A DNA stretch of 64,000 nucleotides from NCBI GenBank assembly GCA_947685225.1, contig CANTUV010000035.1, positions 5,463,501 to 5,527,500 of the forward strand, in the 5' to 3' direction. This DNA comes from Garcia nutans. Lineage: Eukaryota > Streptophyta > Magnoliopsida > Malpighiales > Euphorbiaceae. Made by a program: the position numbers and the translations under genes. Shown in pieces: positions 49,601 to 60,963 of this stretch. Numbering within the stretch: position 1 is the stretch's first letter; every line of letters begins with the position of its first letter. The notes beneath the pieces are model-generated. The model saw only the letters and a list, made by a program, of their open reading frames with translations, made no database searches and had not been told where the DNA came from.

Positions 49601-52600
49601 AGACTAATTAATATTGTTTAAAATTATAAAAAATAACATTACAATATAATTAATAATTTGATAGATTTTTTTAGTCCTCCCGATCATCATTTTCTTCCCA
49701 TTTAATAATTGGTTTTCATGTTTGCTAATATAAAATAAAATAAAATAATTAGTATTAAATTATATTAGACCACCTTTCCTAAAAATAATAGTAATAATTT
49801 TAAAATAATATTAATTTTAAATCATATAATTTTATATACTCAACATATATAGTCTATAGATAACATAATACTTTAGAGGTAAGTAAATATATATTTACTA
49901 ACAACCTAAGAATAAAACATGACATCTTGAGGACAGTGATAACGCATGGCAGCACCAAGAACAAATATTTATAGTCATACACATATGCAGAGCTGCCACC
50001 AAAGGGCGACCACCTGATATACGCCCCAAATGCTATATGTATACCAAGCGTTGTTCCAAAGACAGTATCATATCATAATCCGTTAATTTTTTTTAACACC
50101 TTGTGCTTTAATTTTTTTAACACCCCTTCATCACATGTGTCTTTATTAGAAAATATATAATGAGTGTATTCAAAATTTTGATTCAACTGTATCAATAATT
50201 AATTATCATATTATAATTCAAATATCAACATACCATTATTTGTTCCCATTTTTAATATATATAAAAATTATTTCTTTCAAATTCAGCATAAATATAATTT
50301 AATCATGAAATAATTTTAGCAATATATATATATATATATAATTTAATAAAATACCAATATTATATAATTATCTACTCATCTTAATCGATGGCGCTGATTA
50401 TTTAATCGGTTGGTTCCTCTCTATATTCTATAACTGCAGTAGAATTCACACCTAGATTGATATAAAAATAATAACTTACTAAAATATTATCTAGAATTAA
50501 TACTATTATTCGGTAAATGGCATAAAAAAAACGTAAAAATGAATCATAAAATTCTAAAAAAATTTCGGCGTAGTTTCGGCATAATTTGATCGTTCTCAAA
50601 ATTTTAAATTAATACTCCAATGAGTATTACATAATTTATCAAGTGAATTACTTATCAAATATTCCAATAATATTTTTAACAAATTATTATAATTTGAGTG
50701 TCTAAATTTATAATATTTTTTTATACAACTAAATCATATTATTTTGGTTTCTTTAATTTAATGGTTTAATAATATTTATTTTATTAATTAATTTGATTAT
50801 ATATAAAATAATATTAAATTTATCTTTTTGATACTACCGTAGTTTAATATTCTAAGTCTTAAAATAATTTATATTAATAATATTAAATATAGCAACAATA
50901 ATATTTATATCATGCCAAATAATTTATTTACTTTCCTTAATATTTTATTTTCTAATAATACCATATAATTAACTTATAATAAAAAAATTTATAGTAAATT
51001 TGTAACATTATTTATATAATTAAAAGTAATTATTTACTCACCTATTATTTCAAATTTAACACTAAATAATTTTAGTAATAACTTCAATATTAATTATTAA
51101 AATAATTATATACTAAACTTAAAATTATAATAAAATATTAAGTGTTATAAATTTTCATCTCTAACGTATTCATCATTTGGTAGCTAATTAATTATTCAAA
51201 TTTTTAACTTAATATTAAAAATTCTTATACAATAATTCATAGTTTTTTATACATATAATTACTCATATTCTTACATGTAAATATAATTAATTTATTATAT
51301 AAATTATTAACAGAAATTTATTATTCAATAATTTAATTTATGTTAACTCTAAATATTTTTATTCTAAAATTAATATATATATATATATATCCTCATTCTA
51401 ATTTCAAATAATTACTCAATTACTAATTAACTATATATATATCTATTAATAAAATTTCTTAAATCTTATTTAATGATAAATTCAAATTTACTAACAACTA
51501 ACTATCAATTTATTTATTCTTAATATATATATATATATATGTATAATTTAAGTAATTTATTCTACACTTTATTAATAAACATTCACAACTTAACTATTTC
51601 ATTAATTTAATCATACTCTACTCTAAATCTAAAATTTTTATTTATTTACAATAATTAAACTAATTTTATAATTAAATAATTAATATCTATATTTAAATCT
51701 TTAATTTGATAGTTTATTTATTTAAATCAATTTATTACATAAATAATTATAAATAAATAATTTACTATCAAATAAGAATTTTTTTATCAAACTCAGCAAA
51801 TAACTAATAAATTTTAAGTTAATATTTTAAATGTATAATATGTAATTTAATTTTAATTATTATTATTATTTATTATTAATTATGTATTTATTTACTTTTG
51901 TTAATTTTCAAATTAAAATTTATTTCTTCAACCTAATGTCATAATATTAACTAATCATATATAAACCTAATTAATTTATAATACAATTTAATATATATAT
52001 ATATATATACTAATCACTAATTAACAACTATAATAATTATTATTTTTTTATTAACAAATGATTTATCTAAATTAAATAAAAAATTCTAATAATTAGCCAA
52101 ATTGTAATAAAATAAATTTAATCTAACACATTCACTTACTATTTAAATTTAAATTTAATAGTTACAATTCATAATTAATTATAATTATTATTCTAAATTA
52201 ATTATATATATATATTTAAAATTTTATGTTACTATTTATCAAAATTCAAAAAATACATTCTAAATTAGCAAATGATATGTCAAATTAAAATTTATGAAGA
52301 AGAAAATCTAAAAATATCAATGTCGCTGAAAAAAAAGGTCAAAAAACTATCGGAATAATCATCGAAAAATTACGTCCGCAGAATTTTCGACCAGCGCTTT
52401 GGGCGGCGTGTGTGGCATACTTCAGCCCCAGTTCACGATGGTTTTGATACCGTTTAAAAGTCTGACGAGTCTTCTTTTTTGATGGCCGGCGTGTGGCGTC
52501 GTTTGGTGACCGGAATGTGACGTATGAAAGAAAAATACAAAACTCTCTTCATATCTTTCATTATTCTCGTTACTCTTTCTCTCTCTTCGATTTTCCTCTG

Positions 52601-52692
52601 TTTTCTCTATTTTTCATTTTTTTCTTTTCTCTTTTTTTTCTCTTTATTTTTTTCTATTTTCTTTTAAATTTAAAATAATCTTTCTTTTAAAT

Positions 52693-52717
52693 TGCCCACC
52701 TACTTGTTAGGTGGGCA
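52693..52717. other. Perfect 9 bp hairpin
   Basis: TGCCCACCT and AGGTGGGCA (52693-52701, 52709-52717) form a GC-rich stem with a 7-base loop, followed within a few bases by a T run. It lies in otherwise AT-rich DNA. It may be the end of a mobile element; function unknown. Confidence 0.6.
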
Positions 52718-54063
52718 CATTTTTTATTTTTATTATTTTTATTATTATTATTATTATTATTTTAAGAACAAGATATTACAAATAACTTCATAAATTTAAA
52801 GAACTCATAAATTTCAAATATATATATATAATAACACAATTTATGAACAATTATTATTATTATCAAATAATTTATAATTTAATATTAATTTTTATATAAA
52901 ATTTTATTTACTACTAATATATAATTATGGTATTATATATACACACACATATTTATTATATTTGTATAATTAATGGTCTTTATAAATTCTTTCACAATTA
53001 TTCATTCGCTAATTGTTATTACTCATATTTATAAAAAAATATATATCAAGATTATTTATCTTCACTACTATTACTCATTAATATTAATTATCATCAATAT
53101 TCATGCCCATTAAGCTACTAGTATTATTACATTGAGTTATTTTATTAATTATTAATTATTATGATTAATATGAATTACTATTATTAGTGCTAATAGTAGC
53201 AATTATTTATATAAATTTGTTAATAAATTATATTTAGTTATAAAATTTGAAATTAAATTAAGAAACTAATTACTTAATTGTATTTATTTATTTATTTATA
53301 TTTAAGTTAATAGTTATACAATTAATATTATATATAAAAATAAAATTATGAATGAAAATAAAATAATTTTTATAGTTTAAAAATGAGTATTTCTAAAATA
53401 TTCTAATGGCATATGTATATTCAATTAATAAAACATAAAATAAAGAAATTAAGGCATATATATAAAGCATAATATAAAAAATTAGAAATTTCAAAGTAAA
53501 TATATAACATGACATAATATGAATTAATAAAATAATTCTAATATATTTTAAAAAAAATAAAATATTAAGTAATAAATCAATAAAATAAAATATAATATCT
53601 TATTATTAATAATAAATTGATTATTATTTCGGTTATTCAATTCAGTATGAGTATAGCCTAATATTCAGACTCATTTCATATTACAAAAAATCAGTTTGGT
53701 TTAATTTTATTTAAAAAAATAAAAAGTTAACGAATTTTTTCGATTATAAATATTTTAATCTGTATATTCAGATTAATTCAAATAACTCTATAATCCATAT
53801 TCAGCCCTAATTATAAAAATGACGAGGCATTTACAAAGATCTAGCGAGTAAATAACATGAAAAAATTGGCAGAAAGAAATCCGTTGTCAAACTTAGTGTC
53901 AAATATTAGCTACTAACCATGTTCATATAGCCAGAGATACAACTAATTTTTTAGATAAAAAAGAATTCACTTTTTTGAAACCAATATACTTATTTTTTAT
54001 TTTATAAATGTTGAAAAAATTAATTATTTTTATTTTAATAAAAAATATATTTAATAACTAATA

Positions 54064-54309
54064 CTCACTCCGTATCATTTACATAGAAAAAGTAAAATGG
54101 ATACGAAAATTAAGAAAATTTTACTTTTTCTATCTCTATTTACTTAAATACCCCTAAAAAAACATTTCTCAAATTAAACTTTTAAGACAAGGGTATAAAT
54201 AATATTTTGTCTCATTTCACTTTTCAAAATTTACCTAAAATGACATATTTTCTATATAAAAGATACATCAAAAAATAAAATTTTTTCTATATAAATAATA
54301 CGGAGGGAG
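54064..54309. mobile_element. Stowaway MITE
   Basis: The left end CTCACTCCGTATCATTTACA and right end TAAATAATACGGAGGGAG are the well-known Stowaway inverted termini (CTCCCTCCGT), one base changed on the left. It is flanked by TA on both sides (54062-54063 and 54310-54311), the Stowaway target duplication. It is 246 bp and non-coding. Confidence 0.85.
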
Positions 54310-55770
54310 TATTAAATAAGAATATTATCATAATTTAATATATTAACGAATGGCAGATGAAGAGGCAGCTTATTAATTTAAAAGAGGCAGCTTATTAATT
54401 TAAAAGAGGCAATGCTTGAAATCGCCTTTTTTCTTTTAATTTTTTTTTATTTCCCTCCATTCTCCCTGCTTTTTCCTTTCTTTGGTTTGGATCTCTCCTC
54501 TCCCTTTCTCTAGCCGTTTTGTACAAAAATATTACCGGTCTCTCTCATTTTCTCTTTCTGCCACACTTCAAGCACATTGTTCATTGCCACCGTTCTAGCA
54601 AAGCCTCGCCGATGCTCGAATATTACCTGGATCGATCTATATCTTCACTGCCAGGTCGTATATTATGGATTTTATTTTTAATTTCCCCTTTCATTCGGGT
54701 TTAACATGAATGGCATGTGGATTATCTAGGGTGTGAAGGATTTTTGAATATTTAGTTTTGATGATGTTTATGCGGATTTGAGAAATTTTCAGTTCCCGCT
54801 GGTTGTGTGTTTAACCACTGATTTCACACATTGCTTTCTTTATAAGTTGGGTGTTTAGGGTCTGCGTGTTAATTGTTGTTGGGTTTGTGGGGAGGGTTAA
54901 TTGAATGTTTAGGGTGTTTATGGGGTTGAACTATTTGGGGAGTTTCTTGCTGCTCGGTTGGCTTTACCTACTGAAATTGATCTTTATTTCTAGGGTTAAT
55001 TGATATTTCTTTGCTGGCTTTGGGTAACTTTTTTTTTTTGGTTTTCTTTTCTTTGAGTATTTTTTAGCTTTGGATAAATTGTGAGATAAATTGCTGCTGG
55101 AATTGGGTTTTGATTGATTGTATGGTTCTATTTTTTGCGGTTGTGTCGATTTGGTGGATTCTGGTTGGTTTTGAAGTGGTCTGCAATATTCTTGGCCATC
55201 AATCTTCAAAAATCCCCTTGGACCAGTTTTACCGCTTAGCCATAATTGGGACTTCTCTGCAGCAACTTTGAATGCAAATATTGTTGTGTTCTTAGTGGTT
55301 GTCTTCTCTGCAGCACAGTTTTGTGCATTTGGTGGTTATCTCCTCTCACCTTTCACACTATCATTTGGGATTTGCGTCCAAAGTTTCATTAACTTTTTTT
55401 TATATAGTCTGCCATTTCCTTTTTCTTTTCTTTTTTTATCAAGTGTTATCATTGATTTCTCTGTCTTTGATGTTGCTAGACGCATTAATGTTGATTAGAT
55501 AGTTCAAATTATGTTTGTTGGTATGATAGCATGGAAGCTTATCTTTGGGGCCATGGACTGTGGAAGTAAATTGATGTGTGAATTTCAAAACCTGCAAGAA
55601 CAGATATGACAAAGTTATGTGGTTGGGATATGGATAATTATAAAATATTTTTGAATTCATGCTACTTTTAAGAACTCTATTGTTCTTGTTGTTAGTAAGG
55701 CTGGCATGCTGTTTGTTATGCACTTTCTTATCTTGGAACGGATTTTGCTAGTAGTTATCAACTTGAAATT
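54310..55770. other. Gene-like but unassigned region
   Basis: A tandem repeat of about 22 bp (AGAGGCAGCTTATTAATTTA, 54361-54412) is followed by a CT-rich stretch and an exon-like segment (about 54500-54655) ending CTGCCAG^GTCGTA, a possible donor. T-rich intron-like DNA follows. This resembles the 5' leader and first intron of a plant gene, but no downstream coding exon can be attached. It may be a truncated gene displaced by the inverted duplication. Confidence 0.35.
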
Positions 55771-55781
55771 GAAATTCGAAA

Positions 55782-56080
55782 TTGTATCAACAATCCAATC
55801 AGCTTGTTTTAAAGTTCTACTCACAGATGACTGGCTTACGGGATCAATTGGATTTGACTGAACCAGCATGGATTTATATGCATCAGGACTATCAAAAACT
55901 TTGTGAGCGTACTAAACTAGTTCAATTTCTACTTGATTTCACTGATAATTTTGAAAATATTTGCAGCTTAATTGTTCATTGTAAGCCCTTTACTACTGTC
56001 CATGAAATTCTTCTTGAGCTACTTGGCCCAATTTCCACTTCATGGAGATTGTTTGAATCTCTTTCCTAGTTTAAGCTGTA
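55782..56080 (+). pseudogene. Copia-type gag fragment
   Basis: The open frame of 95 codons has LKFYSQMTGLRDQLDLTEPA, then RTKLVQFLLDFTDNFENI and a KPFTTVHEILLELL segment. This is the order and spacing of the gag domain (UBN2 type) of copia retrotransposons, where the last part normally reads like KPLPTVHEALLELLxEE. It breaks off where the conserved EE should follow. No LTR or pol is nearby. It ends about 600 bp before the right arm of the inverted duplication. Confidence 0.6.
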
Positions 56081-56689
56081 TGTCCAATCCCACTAAACCG
56101 GTGTCTAGCCAAAGTGATTCGCCTGTGATATGCTTTAAAAATTATTTTTTTCGTCCATGTTTGGCTTTTAATTGTGTCAACCCAACGTTCTTTATGAATT
56201 TGTAAGTGTCAATTAAGTTTAATAAAAAATTGTGTTGGTTCAATTGCCACCTGAGCAAGAGTGTTCGAATTTCTTTTCTAATTTCCCAGCCACTTAAGTG
56301 GCTTTTTCTAATAATTTCAATTATGATAGTGACCAATATGCCAATACGTGCTGTTAATGTTTGAGTTCTTAGCACTCTCCTATATTTGTTGTCTTCTGTA
56401 TTCATAAAAAAATAATATGATATCAGAGTAGATTTTGTTTGATTTCATGATTTTTCAATTTCCCACAGCATACTGGTCCGATGCTACCACTATATTTCAG
56501 AGGGAATATTTCAAGTGTCAACTGGCCATCCATCAATTGCATTTATCTTTATTATTGTTCTTGTTCTTATTATTATTCTTATTGTTGTTGTTATTGTTCT
56601 TATTATTGCTGTTATTGTTATTATTGTTGTTGTTATTGTTATTATTAGTACAAATTCTTTGATCATAATCTGCTTCTTCTTAGGATGAT
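56081..56689. other. Intergenic DNA with TTATTG repeats
   Basis: Between the gag fragment and the right duplication arm. It contains a degenerate (TTATTGTT)n tract at about 56545-56648, which generates a poly-leucine open frame judged spurious. Confidence 0.5.
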
Positions 56690-59480
56690 TTGGCTGAATT
56701 TATTGGGTCATTAGTCCAATTTAAAACAAAATAAAAATGTGAAACTGGGCCAACTATGACATATATACATTGTAAAGCAAAAAGTTGAAAACAACATCGT
56801 TGGGCAGTGTATAAGCTCCAAGATCTTCTCCGTGAAGCTGGCTGTCGCGGCCACTTGTTGCATCTCCTTATGGCATAGAATCCGCCGGCATAGCACAAAT
56901 CCTTTGTTTATTATCTGAACTGTATTAATGATTATGGATCCTCAATATACCGGAGAGATATTGAAGTAAGTTTTTTTTCCTTATTTTATTTCATGTATCT
57001 TACCTGCCTTGATTACTTAGATTTTTATTGTTGAAATTGAGTTTTTAGTTTTTTGCTTTGAAGGCATCTGGAGGAGCTGAACGAGTTGTTAATGGAGGCA
57101 TATAATTCAATATCTCATGAATTGCATAAGCTTCGGGTTTGTTTCTTTCGCTTCAGATTCTTTTTCTTGATTTCTTATGATTATTTATTTTGAGTTTGAA
57201 TATGTCAAGGATTGGTGATTATATTTAACATGATTAATTTAATTGGCAAAGAAAGAATTGAAAATTGGATAGGAGCAGGCAAAGTGCGAAAATTTGGTTG
57301 CAAAAATGGTTCTTCAGCTAAATGATGGTTTTGGATTATGCTGAGAAAGGAAAAGTTTTTCCAAGTTGTTATTGTTTACACTTGAATTCAGTTCTGTTTA
57401 ATTTTGACTACTTTCTCGTATTGCCACAGTACATAAATTTGGCAAAGCCCTTGTTCAATACTCTTTTGTATTTATAAATATGAAATTGAGCCAGTCTAGA
57501 AATAATTTTGTGGTACATTATATATTTGATTATTGGCTTTTCTTGGAATGCTTAATGACTAATATATCATTTGGTTTTATTGGATTTTTCAATTGTTTTG
57601 TCATAAACATATATAGGAATGGTTTAAACCAGATGGGAAAGGTTGATCTAGAATGCCCAGTGATTCAAGCATGACCTTAACAAAGTATGGATCTGGAATA
57701 TGAGGCATTAGCTTTTGTAGAGAACAAAATTATGTCCACTGGGCATTTTTGTTCAAAACACTTGCAACCTGATCGTTTGATTAATGTTGTAAATTTAAAC
57801 ATCTATGCTTCTTTACTTGCAGGTAGAGGAAGAGTTGTTGATGCGGAAATTTTATGAACTTATGGCTGCTCAAGGTTTAGCTAAAAAGGTATAACTTATA
57901 TCCCAGCGTGCTTGATTCTGCTGGCTGTTATAGTGAAACCATAAATTTTTATATAGTTCAATGGAAAATGTGGGCTTGAAATTCTCGTGCTTGATTTGTG
58001 TTTATTTTTTAATTCAACATCTTTAATCCATTAGCTGGCATTTCTGCTTATATTGTTGGTCATCATGAAAAGTTGAAATAAATTAATGTAATAACCTGAC
58101 CCTGTGATGTTATGAAATTATGAACTAGAGAGTATCTGATGATTATTTTAGTAGTACCGCTACCCTAGGTCAGAAATGGGCACCTCTATTAGTTGCAGAT
58201 TGTCGGTGCCAGTTAGTCGATAGTCAAGGAAGATCTTATTAATTGATGAAATTTATATTAATTGTAATGCATATTTTTGCCTCTAGCATGGTGCCATGTG
58301 AAGCGTACTTAACAAATGAATTGAATCCTGTCTTCCTGGCAACGCCAAAACTATTTCATTTTCTTCCTCTTCCCTGGTAAGTAGCAATTAGCTATTTGAC
58401 CTTAATAATTTTGTATAAGGAGTAATTAATAGGGTATCTAAAGTCAGTATATTGGTATTAGGTTTCTGGTGAATTGCATTTTCTTCCTTTTGTGTTAAAC
58501 TACAAATAAGCATTTGTAAATTTTTTACTGGACTGCAGAAAATTTGATGAACTATGTGCTAAAATGTTATGTAATGTGCTTGTTAATCATATTTAATTTC
58601 TCTTTTTTATGAACCAAAAGTACTGTAATGAGTGAAAGTAAATTCATAAATTATATGGGGTAGGTTTTGGAAGGCAATTCAAATATACTTTAAAAAGTAA
58701 AAGGACGAAATATTAGGCGGTCTTAGGTCATGGAAAAAATTGGTGCATTTTTGTCATTGTTAGAAGGCTTATTTAGTATCTGCACTTTTGATTGATCTAG
58801 TCTTTCTTGTATCAGGGAGGTTTGCCTTGGCATACAAGTTTTGGCAAATATTTAATTTCAGTCTTTTTTGGGAAACTTTTAACTCTTTTTTTTTTCTTCA
58901 CTGTGGCAGAATGAAGGCAATGCTAATGTTTGAAGCAGTGGCCAAATTGGAGGCGCCATTGTTCTACCCACCAACGATGGATCTGATGCTGATGAAATTG
59001 CACAATCAACTGACAGTAACAGCTGAACAACAATGAAGTTGTCAAGTTTGTCATTTCTAAAATACTTATTTTGGTCATTGTTTAGAGATCCTCTTGTTGT
59101 CCCAAGTACAGCTCCAAATTTTGTCAACTAAAATGTTTGATGCAATAGTTTCTATCAGCTGTAAATCTAATGCACAGCCTAATATCAAAATATTAAAAGA
59201 AAATTTATGTTCAGATGGAGTGTGTGATAGTTGCTTGAATTTATTGCCAAATGTAGAATGGAACACGTAGAGATTTGTGGTTCTTGCAGTAATTATATAT
59301 TCTTGATGTTAATTGGATTATTGATGAATATGGTAGTCGTTGGTAGCTAAATTTCTTAATTACTTCATCACACTTATTTGCAAGATCTTTACTTTCAGCA
59401 AAGCTCATCATTCACTAATAACATTCCAAAATATTATCACTGCAATTAGCTATTTTAGGATAGATAAAAAAAAAAAAACA
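56690..59480 (+). repeat. Inverted duplication, right arm (about 2.8 kb)
   Basis: Inverted partner of 41672-44190, with about 12.5 kb between the arms. Promoter, leader, exons, introns and 3' flank correspond, with more indels in introns and 3' flank than in exons. Confidence 0.85.
56934..59026 (+). pseudogene. Small coiled-coil protein gene, sister copy, stop in last exon
   Basis: Exons are 56934-56965, 57064-57136, 57823-57888 and from 58910, with GT/AG borders and the same exon lengths (32, 73, 66) as the copy at 43.9 kb. The first 57 residues begin MDPQYTGEILKHLEELNELL and continue MEAYNSISHELHKLR and VEEELLMRKFYELMAAQ. In the last exon the frame reads NEGNANV and then TGA (58931-58933), where the sister copy has TCA for serine. 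Beyond it the frame stays open (SSGQIGGAIVLPTNDG, then SDADEIAQSTDSNS) to 59026. The product would be 64 residues instead of about 95. The core coiled coil is intact, so a shortened protein may still be made. It is also possible that I misjudge the frame of the last exon. Confidence 0.6.
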
Positions 59481-59780
59481 AGCTGTGTGTGATTTCCAAA
59501 ATACTTTTTTAATTTTTTCTTTTTCAAAAAGAAATTATTTTTTGTGCTAAAACAAAGTGACAAGTTAAACAAGTTGGGCAAAGTATTTTAAAAGAAAATG
59601 TTGAATCAAGTAAAGCATCAATGAGTATGATGATGTCTTTGGATTATTTGTGCATTCACTTTTCCTCCATGCACTTTTTGTTTTTTCACAGATAATCTTC
59701 TTTTTTAGTTCATTGTTTATTAATTAAAACACAATTTATTTACACTACGTATATTATTTAGCTCAAAGACCAACCAGCAA

Positions 59781-59852
59781 ATCAGAGTGGCGCAGCGGAA
59801 GCGTGGTGGGCCCATAACCCACAGGTCCCAGGATCGAAACCTGGCTCTGATA
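59781..59852 (+). tRNA. tRNA-iMet: Initiator tRNA-Met (CAU)
   Basis: 72-nt tRNA. The acceptor stem ATCAGAG pairs with CTCTGAT, with A as discriminator. The anticodon stem GTGGG/CCCAC encloses the loop CCCATAA, giving anticodon CAU. The T-loop region reads GGATCGAAACC, with A where elongator tRNAs have T, a mark of eukaryotic initiator tRNA. These bases also form the internal B box, and GTGGCGCAGCGG is the A box. CAA motifs lie just upstream and an eight-T run at about 59868-59875 would stop RNA polymerase III. No intron. Confidence 0.95.
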
Positions 59853-59867
59853 TAGAGTGGCTTCCGA

Positions 59868-59875
59868 TTTTTTTT
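59868..59875 (+). terminator. RNA polymerase III T-run terminator
   Basis: A run of T starting about 16 bases after the tRNA 3' end, at the usual distance for Pol III termination. Confidence 0.7.
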
Positions 59876-60963
59876 CCCCTGGAATTTTTTAAATTATACT
59901 CTTTTTTTCTTGCCAACATCCCAAAATATTTTTTTAAATTTCCTGTTCCTTTCTTTTTCTGGGTTTTTAAATTCCCCAGTTTATCCCAGAAATTTTAAAA
60001 TTTTTTCTTATAAAATGCCAATATTATGCAAAATTTATAAAAAAAAAAAAAACTCCCCAGCCATCTTCCAACATCCATGAGATATTTACCTCTGTAAATC
60101 AATTCTCAAAGGGCTTTAACTTTTATGTTAAATTTTACTATATGTTCTTAGCTTTTTATGCCTTTTTTTCTTTCATGGTTTCATCTAATTATTATGCATA
60201 CAACCAATCAGTTTTTGTCATATGGCATATTTTTTTGCTAAAATTTATTTAACTGACAATTTTAATTGTTAAAATTTTATGAGATTTCTCTAAAAAAAAA
60301 AAAAAAAAGTCTTAAAAGATTCACCAAAGCTCTCCTTCATGTTTTACTGTATTTATTCTTTTAAAACCAATTTTCAAAATCATTTCAAATAAAAATATTA
60401 TGTCTCCTCTCAAAAAACTCCTTTTTTTTTTAGTTTGTTACAGTAAGGCAAAGACATCCTTTCTCATCCATCCAAAAATACTATTATGTAATTACCATCT
60501 TATTTTATTCAAGCGGTTAAGATTTAAGTATCATTAAAAAAAAAATTCTTCCCCTCAAATAAGAATAATTGGAAATTTTGGAGATGGATCAACAACAATA
60601 GATTGAGAATCTGAGATTAATAGAGAAGTAATGTCTAATAAATGGAAACACAGCAACACTAATTAGAAATACCCACAAAATTTCCTCAAGAATAATCTTC
60701 CATAATGTAATCTACTAAATTAATCACTTGACATTTAGGATTGGTAGTAATTAGACAATTTTCATATAACAAACATACCCTACCAATCTCACTCTGCACC
60801 AAAACAAACCCAATATTCAATTACTTTGGTCTAGCTCAGAAGAAACTTGCAGTGAAGAAAACCTGAAACCAACAAGAAGCTTTTATTAATTCATTTTTCT
60901 TATTGAAAGTCTTAAACAGTGAAAAATGTAACTGTTAATAATTAAAGAAGGGTAATTAGTTAT
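59876..60963. other. Intergenic DNA
   Basis: AT-rich with homopolymer A and T runs. The last 100-150 bases are probably the 3' untranslated region of the X8 gene. No other feature seen. Confidence 0.5.

Larger units (their letters stand above)
48593..54060. other. AT-rich desert
   Basis: After the C2H2 3' untranslated region this is very AT-rich with many (TA)n tracts. Islands of interest are a partial hAT-type end (about 49130), a fragment of the 16.6 kb Mutator-like end (about 49455), a coding-like stretch (49893-50063, minus) and a GC-richer island (about 52330-52520) followed by a pyrimidine tract and a hairpin (52693-52717). No gene can be supported. Confidence 0.5.

Noticed and set aside
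52693..52725. Bacterial-style intrinsic terminator (hairpin plus T run)
   Set aside because: The window is nuclear plant DNA, so a Rho-independent terminator is not a meaningful call. It is kept only as an unexplained hairpin.
56435..56662. Leucine-rich 75-codon frame
   Set aside because: Product of the degenerate TTATTG repeat.
58911..59036. Open frame in the last exon of the right coiled-coil copy in another phase
   Set aside because: It is out of phase with exon 3 at the clear AG acceptor. The other frame aligns better with synonymous changes between the copies.
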